From NCBI RefSeq assembly GCF_903903185.1, contig NZ_CAIUXT010000226.1, positions 24,446 through 88,445 on the forward strand: a stretch of DNA of 64,000 nt, given 5' to 3'. Numbering within the stretch: position 1 is the first letter of the stretch; each line of letters begins with the position of its first letter. The notes below the pieces were generated by a model. That model worked only from the letters and a program-made list of their open reading frames with translations, was not told where the DNA came from and searched no databases. The stretch comes from an uncultured Rhodoblastus sp. GTDB lineage: Bacteria > Pseudomonadota > Alphaproteobacteria > Rhizobiales > Beijerinckiaceae. The position numbers and the translations under genes were made by a program. Below, piece after piece: positions 58,811 through 64,000 of this stretch.

Positions 58811-59219
58811 GGACCGATTCCCTTGCCGGATCCTCACCTTTTACGACGTTCAAACCATGTATGAATTGATTGAAATCAATAGGTTGGAGATATCGTGGGG
58901 CAGAATCTTCCTTCAGTGAAGGCATGGCGAGCCTGTTGAATTCGGATCCGATATTGGGCGCGTCGAGCAAGGCGATTCCGGCCGGTCCGAACGGCAGAAA
59001 TTAAGCGGTTCATCCCCTGACGAAACAGAAGGAAGTCGTCCGCTTTGGGGCGAGGCCGGAATTTGGACGGGCCATCCGTGAATTCCCGCTTCTGGCGCAC
59101 CCTTGCCGTTCGGCCATCGACGGGTGTTTTCTCGGGACCGGTCCTTCGCGCTACGCCCGCAATCCGCCGCAGGCGGACGTCCGTGGCGCGGACGCAAAAT
59201 TTTTCCCGGGCGGCCCGCC

Positions 59220-59669
59220 TCACGGACCGACTGAGCGGACCGCCTCGAAATCTACCCTCGGCTCGCGCCAAATATTTCGCGCGGGGTTGGCGACCACGGC
59301 AAAAAAACCCGGGGGGTCGAAGTGCTCTCCGAAGAAGGGATTGGCGAAGGAGCCGTCGGCGAGCGCGAAGCCGAAGCCGCCCGGGCTGAGCTGGGGTTTT
59401 TCCGCGCGGATCAGATTATCGACCGGCCAACCTTCGTTGCCGGGAATAGCGGTCTTCGCCGGTTGCAGTCCGGCGATCGCGACGCCATTCGCTTGGCCCG
59501 TGACGCCGGTGATGGAATAGAACCCGTCCTTACCCGGACTGTCCTCGGTGGTGAATTCGCCCGTCGCCTCAAATTCCGGTCCGGCGCATTTCCATCGCCA
59601 TTGCATCGCCGCCTCCGCATCGCCCGCCGCCATCGCCGCGCCGAGACAAAGGAAGAAAATGCGCTTCAT
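59220..59669 (-). CDS. Hypothetical secreted protein
   Basis: Signal peptide MKRIFFLCLGAAMAAGDAEA; compact intact ORF on the same strand as its neighbours. Confidence 0.55.
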   Translation of the reverse strand: MKRIFFLCLGAAMAAGDAEAAMQWRWKCAGPEFEATGEFTTEDSPGKDGFYSITGVTGQANGVAIAGLQPAKTAIPGNEGWPVDNLIRAEKPQLSPGGFGFALADGSFANPFFGEHFDPPGFFAVVANPARNIWREPRVDFEAVRSVGP

Positions 59670-59725
59670 CGTCGGCCTTCAAAATGCCTGAGCGCCAGGA
59701 CGACCGGCGCCAAAAAAAGCCCCGG

Positions 59726-60187
59726 TCAGACTTTCGCGGGATTGTTCTTCTGCGCCGCCCGCAAAAGATTCAGGCAGTCGATATTGGCGGCGAGGTCGAG
59801 CGCCGTAAAGCCGTCGAGCGTCCCGGCGTGAATGTCGGCGCCGCGCGCCAGCAGCAGCGCCGCGACTTCCGCGCGCCCCGACGAGGCGACGTAGATCAGC
59901 GCCGTCGCGCCATTGTCGTTGCGGTTGTCGATGTCGATTCCCGCCTCGATCAACAGGTCGAGCAAGGCGAGATGGCCTTCGACGCAAGCGAGCCACAGCG
60001 CGTTATTGCCGTCGCCGTTGCGCGCCGCGATGTTGCCTCCGCTGGCCAGAATCTGTTTGGCTATGGCGATGTCCCCCTTCAAGGCCGCGCGCATCAGCGG
60101 CGTCGTCGCATTGGGGAGCGTGGCGTCGAGGTCGCCGCCAAATCCTTCGGCGTGCAGCCAGGCGTAGAGATCGTGCGATTGCCACAT
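59726..60187 (-). CDS. Ankyrin-repeat protein
   Basis: TTPLMRAALKGDIAIAKQILASGGNIAARNGDGNNALWLACVEGHLALLDLLIEAGIDIDNRNDNGATALIYVASSGRAEVAALLLARGADI. Confidence 0.9.
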   Translation of the reverse strand: MWQSHDLYAWLHAEGFGGDLDATLPNATTPLMRAALKGDIAIAKQILASGGNIAARNGDGNNALWLACVEGHLALLDLLIEAGIDIDNRNDNGATALIYVASSGRAEVAALLLARGADIHAGTLDGFTALDLAANIDCLNLLRAAQKNNPAKV

Positions 60188-60191
60188 TCGG

Positions 60192-62174
60192 TCAAAATTC
60201 TTTCGGTCTCTGCCTGCCGGGATAGGCGGGTTCGGTGGCGATGCGCGCGTCGGTCAGCGCGCGTCCCACGGTGAAATGATAGATCGTTTGCAGTTTGGCG
60301 GTTTTAAGACCCAGAAATGCATGGGTTTCGTCGTCGAAGAAACAGCCGATGCCGGTGCCCTGCAGGTCGCGGGCCTCGGATTCGAGATAGAGCGATTGGC
60401 CGATCAGTCCGGCCTCCCAATGCAATAGCCTGTAAAACCAGGGATTTTCGCGCAAGGGCGCGTCGAATTCCGCCAGCATGGCGACGGCGAAACAACAATT
60501 GCCGGCAATGGCCTGGTTGCAGAACAGCCGCCGCGCCGCGCCGCGCAGGTCGCCGGGCTTGAGCAGAAACAGGGGCGGATGGTCCGGCGCCCCTTCCGGT
60601 CTGGTCCACGGGAAATCGCCGTCGAGCGCGGCGCGCAGGAATTCGATCGCTCCGGCGTCGCGGGGCAAGGCATAGAGTCCGGGCGCCAAGCCCTCGACGC
60701 GATGGACGAACAGCACAAGATGCAGGCGCGGCTGGAATTTCCAGACATTCCATGGCGTCTCGTCGCGGACAAGCAAAGCGTCGAGCAGGGCGAAAAAGCT
60801 TTCCGATGACATGATATATTGACTGTCGAAATGCTGCGCGCTGCGCCGGCCCAGAATCGATTCCGCCGTTATGGGCTTTTTGTGCGCGCGCGGCGGTTCG
60901 GACGGGGGCGAAAAATGTCCCGACGCGCCGCCCAGCGTCGCGTGGGCGACTTCGTCGATGATCGGCCAGCGATACATCGGGCGGCGGTCGAGCAGATTGG
61001 CCAGTCCGGCCCAAAGGCCCTCCATGGCCGGCGGCGCGCTGATTTCTGCGGCGGCATGGGCGAAAATTTCCAGCAGCAGGTCCGGCTCTTCCCGCTCGCA
61101 ACGGCCGAAATCCGCTTCGCGTTCGAGGCCGAGAATTTGGGCGATTTGGGCGCTGGAAACGCCCTCGACCAGCCGCGCGCTCAAGCCCAGCGCCGCCGCC
61201 GCATAGGCGAGCGCGCCAAGCGCATGGCCGATGTCGTGCTGACAATAGCGGAAGGCGCGTTCGCCATATTTCCAGGCCTCGCGCCAATGGATCGACGACA
61301 GGCCTATCCAAACGCGCGGCGTGTCGGGTTTTTGTCGGCTTTCGTCGCTGTCCGGGGTCTTGCATCTTTGTTCGAGGGCGTGGTCGCGGCTGACATAATG
61401 ATAGAGCCCGTCGTCCAGGCCCGATAAGCCCAAAGCGACGACATAGGCTTCGGTCGGATGAAGATTGCCGCTCGACGGATTGACGCGCAAGGCCCAGCGG
61501 TCGGGTCCGAATTGTTTCCATGCCGACAGGCCGAGCGACAAATGCAGCAGCGCGCCGAGCGAGGCGCGGCTCAGCGGCGGCGCGACGTCGCATTTTTCGG
61601 GGGCCAGCGGCAGTTCGATGCGCGGCGCGCCGTCAAAAATGCGGAATGGATCGGGCTGCATGTCCCAATCCAGCGTTTCAGGGCCAGATGCGTAGCCGCC
61701 GAAGCGGTGCTTGGTGCGATTGTGGTAGGCGATCGCCGTCGCGGCGGCGGGGTTCGGCGGCGGGGCGGGACAGGGTGTCGCCGAAAGAGGCCGCGAACAG
61801 CCCTGCGCCTTGTCGAGTTCCTCCCCTTCGCCGAGCAGCGACAGGATCGGCTCGCGGTCGAAGCCGGCGCAGCGCCGGCCCTCCGCCTCGATCAGCGGCC
61901 GGCGGATCAGCAGCGGATCGGCCAGCATTTTTTCGAGCAAGGTTTCGGGGCCGAGAGCGATGGCGTCGATCTCGCCGGATTTGACCCGAGGGGCGGCGGG
62001 ATTGACCCATGTCCCCAGCGGCGCGTCGCCGAAGAAGCCGAGCAACCGCTCGGTCGTCCAGGGTTCGGTCAAGAGATCATGGGCGACGACCTCATGGCCG
62101 GCGGCGGCCAGCATCGCCTTCTGCTTGCGATTGGTTCCGCAGCCGGGCTTTTCGTAAAAATTGACGCGCGCCAT
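60192..62174 (-). CDS. Fusion protein: N-terminal nitrogenase-associated ArsC/Spx-like (NifO-type) domain plus C-terminal duplicated SagB-type nitroreductase
   Basis: MARVNFYEKPGCGTNRKQKAMLAAAGHEVVAHDLLTEPW...LIRRPLIEAEGRRCAGFD, then a Pro/Ala linker, then YHNRTKHRFGGYASGPETLDWDMQPDPFRIFDGAPRIELPL...LRVNPSSGNLHPTEAYVV and a second ILGRRSAQHFD unit; one open frame. Confidence 0.85.
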   Translation of the reverse strand: MARVNFYEKPGCGTNRKQKAMLAAAGHEVVAHDLLTEPWTTERLLGFFGDAPLGTWVNPAAPRVKSGEIDAIALGPETLLEKMLADPLLIRRPLIEAEGRRCAGFDREPILSLLGEGEELDKAQGCSRPLSATPCPAPPPNPAAATAIAYHNRTKHRFGGYASGPETLDWDMQPDPFRIFDGAPRIELPLAPEKCDVAPPLSRASLGALLHLSLGLSAWKQFGPDRWALRVNPSSGNLHPTEAYVVALGLSGLDDGLYHYVSRDHALEQRCKTPDSDESRQKPDTPRVWIGLSSIHWREAWKYGERAFRYCQHDIGHALGALAYAAAALGLSARLVEGVSSAQIAQILGLEREADFGRCEREEPDLLLEIFAHAAAEISAPPAMEGLWAGLANLLDRRPMYRWPIIDEVAHATLGGASGHFSPPSEPPRAHKKPITAESILGRRSAQHFDSQYIMSSESFFALLDALLVRDETPWNVWKFQPRLHLVLFVHRVEGLAPGLYALPRDAGAIEFLRAALDGDFPWTRPEGAPDHPPLFLLKPGDLRGAARRLFCNQAIAGNCCFAVAMLAEFDAPLRENPWFYRLLHWEAGLIGQSLYLESEARDLQGTGIGCFFDDETHAFLGLKTAKLQTIYHFTVGRALTDARIATEPAYPGRQRPKEF

Positions 62175-62391
62175 TGTCAATCGGTCCTTGAGCAGGAGGG
62201 GGCATGTCATCCCCCCATGGGTCGTCATGGCCGGGCAAAGACCGTCGAATGAGGGGCGTCTCTCGACGCCCTTTGTCCTGGCGATCCACGCCGCCCCGCC
62301 GCGCGACATTTTGACAATCGGGTTGGCGGCTCGGCGTGGACGCCCGGAACAGGCAGGCATGACGGTTTTGGTTTGTCGAGTTTCCCGCGCC

Positions 62392-62823
62392 TCAGATGAT
62401 ATTGAGTTGCACAAGCGGCGCTGCGCCGCCGCGTCCGAGAATCACATCGACCTTCTTGCGCACGGATTCCAGCGTCAGCGGCTTGACCATGGCGCCATGG
62501 GCGCCGGCCTTCATCGCTTCGACGGCGAGCGCCTCGCCGGATTTGTCGCAAACGATCAGGATGCGCACGCCGGGAAATTTTTCGGCGATCTGGCCGACCA
62601 GTTCGAGGCCTCGCTGCTGCACGAAAGACAGGCCGAGCAGCACGACATGCGGGGCGAGCCAGCCCTGCCCCTTCTCGTAGGCTTCTTCGGGCGAGGCCAG
62701 TTCGTGGGTCTCGATCTCGTCATGCAGCATGAATTGCAGCACCGACCGCGTGATCTCGTCTTCATCGACGACAAAAACCCGACGCTGGTCGACCGCTTTG
62801 GAGGTTTCCACGCCAATCTGCAT
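62392..62823 (-). CDS. Receiver-domain protein lacking the phospho-acceptor Asp
   Basis: RRVFVVDEDEITRSVLQFMLHDEIETHELASPEEAYEKGQGWLAPHVVLLGLSFVQQRGLELV...GAMVKPLTLESVRKKV; CheY-like, with GGC (Gly) at the expected Asp. Confidence 0.85.
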   Translation of the reverse strand: MQIGVETSKAVDQRRVFVVDEDEITRSVLQFMLHDEIETHELASPEEAYEKGQGWLAPHVVLLGLSFVQQRGLELVGQIAEKFPGVRILIVCDKSGEALAVEAMKAGAHGAMVKPLTLESVRKKVDVILGRGGAAPLVQLNII

Positions 62824-62918
62824 CTCGTCCTCGCCCCTTTATCGTCCGTTGGATCAGGAATTGCCCGTTGAATCGGTGGGCGCGACATCCCCGGGGGACG
62901 GCGCGCGCCTGTTTACTG

Positions 62919-62934
62919 TGCAAATTCTGTTCCG
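62919..62934 (-). promoter_or_regulatory. Candidate sigma54 promoter of the receiver-domain gene
   Basis: Minus-strand CGGAAC-AGAAT-TTGCA with correct GG/GC spacing, about 96 bp upstream of the ATG. Confidence 0.6.
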
Positions 62935-63020
62935 GCTTGGGCTTGGGCTCCGGCCATCCAAGCGACGCAAGCCGCAAATTTCCGACAAACGTGTCTTGTT
63001 TGCCTCAGCCGTACCCTGGC

Positions 63021-63036
63021 TGTCGGTTTGTTCACA
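63021..63036. promoter_or_regulatory. NifA upstream activator sequence (nifH; possibly shared divergently)
   Basis: TGTcggtttgttcACA, exact TGT-N10-ACA; 68 bp from the nifH -24 box and 87 bp from the divergent candidate -24 box. Confidence 0.8.
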
Positions 63037-63103
63037 TGGGCCCCCAATCCCGGACCGCCAATAAAACATTCATAAAAACAATATTCTAGAAAAAGAATTT
63101 CTC

Positions 63104-63119
63104 TGGCACGGCGGTTGCA
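63104..63119 (+). promoter_or_regulatory. Sigma54 promoter of nifH
   Basis: TGGCAC-GGCGG-TTGCA, consensus -24/-12. Confidence 0.93.
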
Positions 63120-63213
63120 ATCCTGTTGGGCGGAACGGCTGAGTGAGGGCTGAACGCACGCAGACGCAAGACGAGCGATGCGTTCCTTCCCGTCAAAGCG
63201 GGTCCGTTTCTGA

Positions 63214-64000
<787 letters not shown>

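Noticed and set aside
58876-59271. 131 aa minus-strand ORF between the decayed gene and the secreted protein
   Set aside because: Arg-rich, overlaps the start of other spurious frames and the 3' end of 59220..59669; no support.

Overview
This 64 kb, high-GC window looks alphaproteobacterial and diazotrophic. Three blocks are readable. (1) 0.3-28.8 kb: a TrkA-type channel, PHA depolymerase, CDF transporter and RND efflux pair, followed by a nitrogen-fixation block: fixABCX with a second tandem fixC-fixX pair, a 4Fe4S LRV protein, nifA, modD plus an XdhC-like gene, an ABM monooxygenase, a Rieske protein, sufT-sufS-sufD-sufC-sufB, a TPR protein, Grx4 and a 2Fe-2S ferredoxin. (2) 29.6-55.5 kb: a sulfur-scavenging island. 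It has a decayed O-acetylhomoserine sulfhydrylase next to a RuBisCO-like protein and cupin pair, two TauD-type dioxygenases, ssuABC, a secreted/membrane cluster of unknown function with a c-type cytochrome, a tandem rhodanese-fold protein without the active-site Cys, two Cys-type arylsulfatases (one split at a C9 homopolymer), an NylB-like hydrolase, and a metQ/CoA-ligase/metZ/hydrolase/metN/metI operon. (3) 55.7-64 kb: an IS200/IS605-type tnpA, an amidase next to a decayed gene, then a second nif block: ankyrin protein, a NifO(ArsC-like)-SagB-type nitroreductase fusion, a receiver domain lacking its phospho-acceptor Asp, and nifH running off the right edge (absent from the ORF track). Sigma54 promoters with NifA-type TGT-N10-ACA sites are visible upstream of nifH and fixA, and one UAS is placed to be shared divergently by nifH and the receiver gene. 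No tRNA, rRNA or CRISPR array was recognised. All family calls come from reading the translations; no database search was run.
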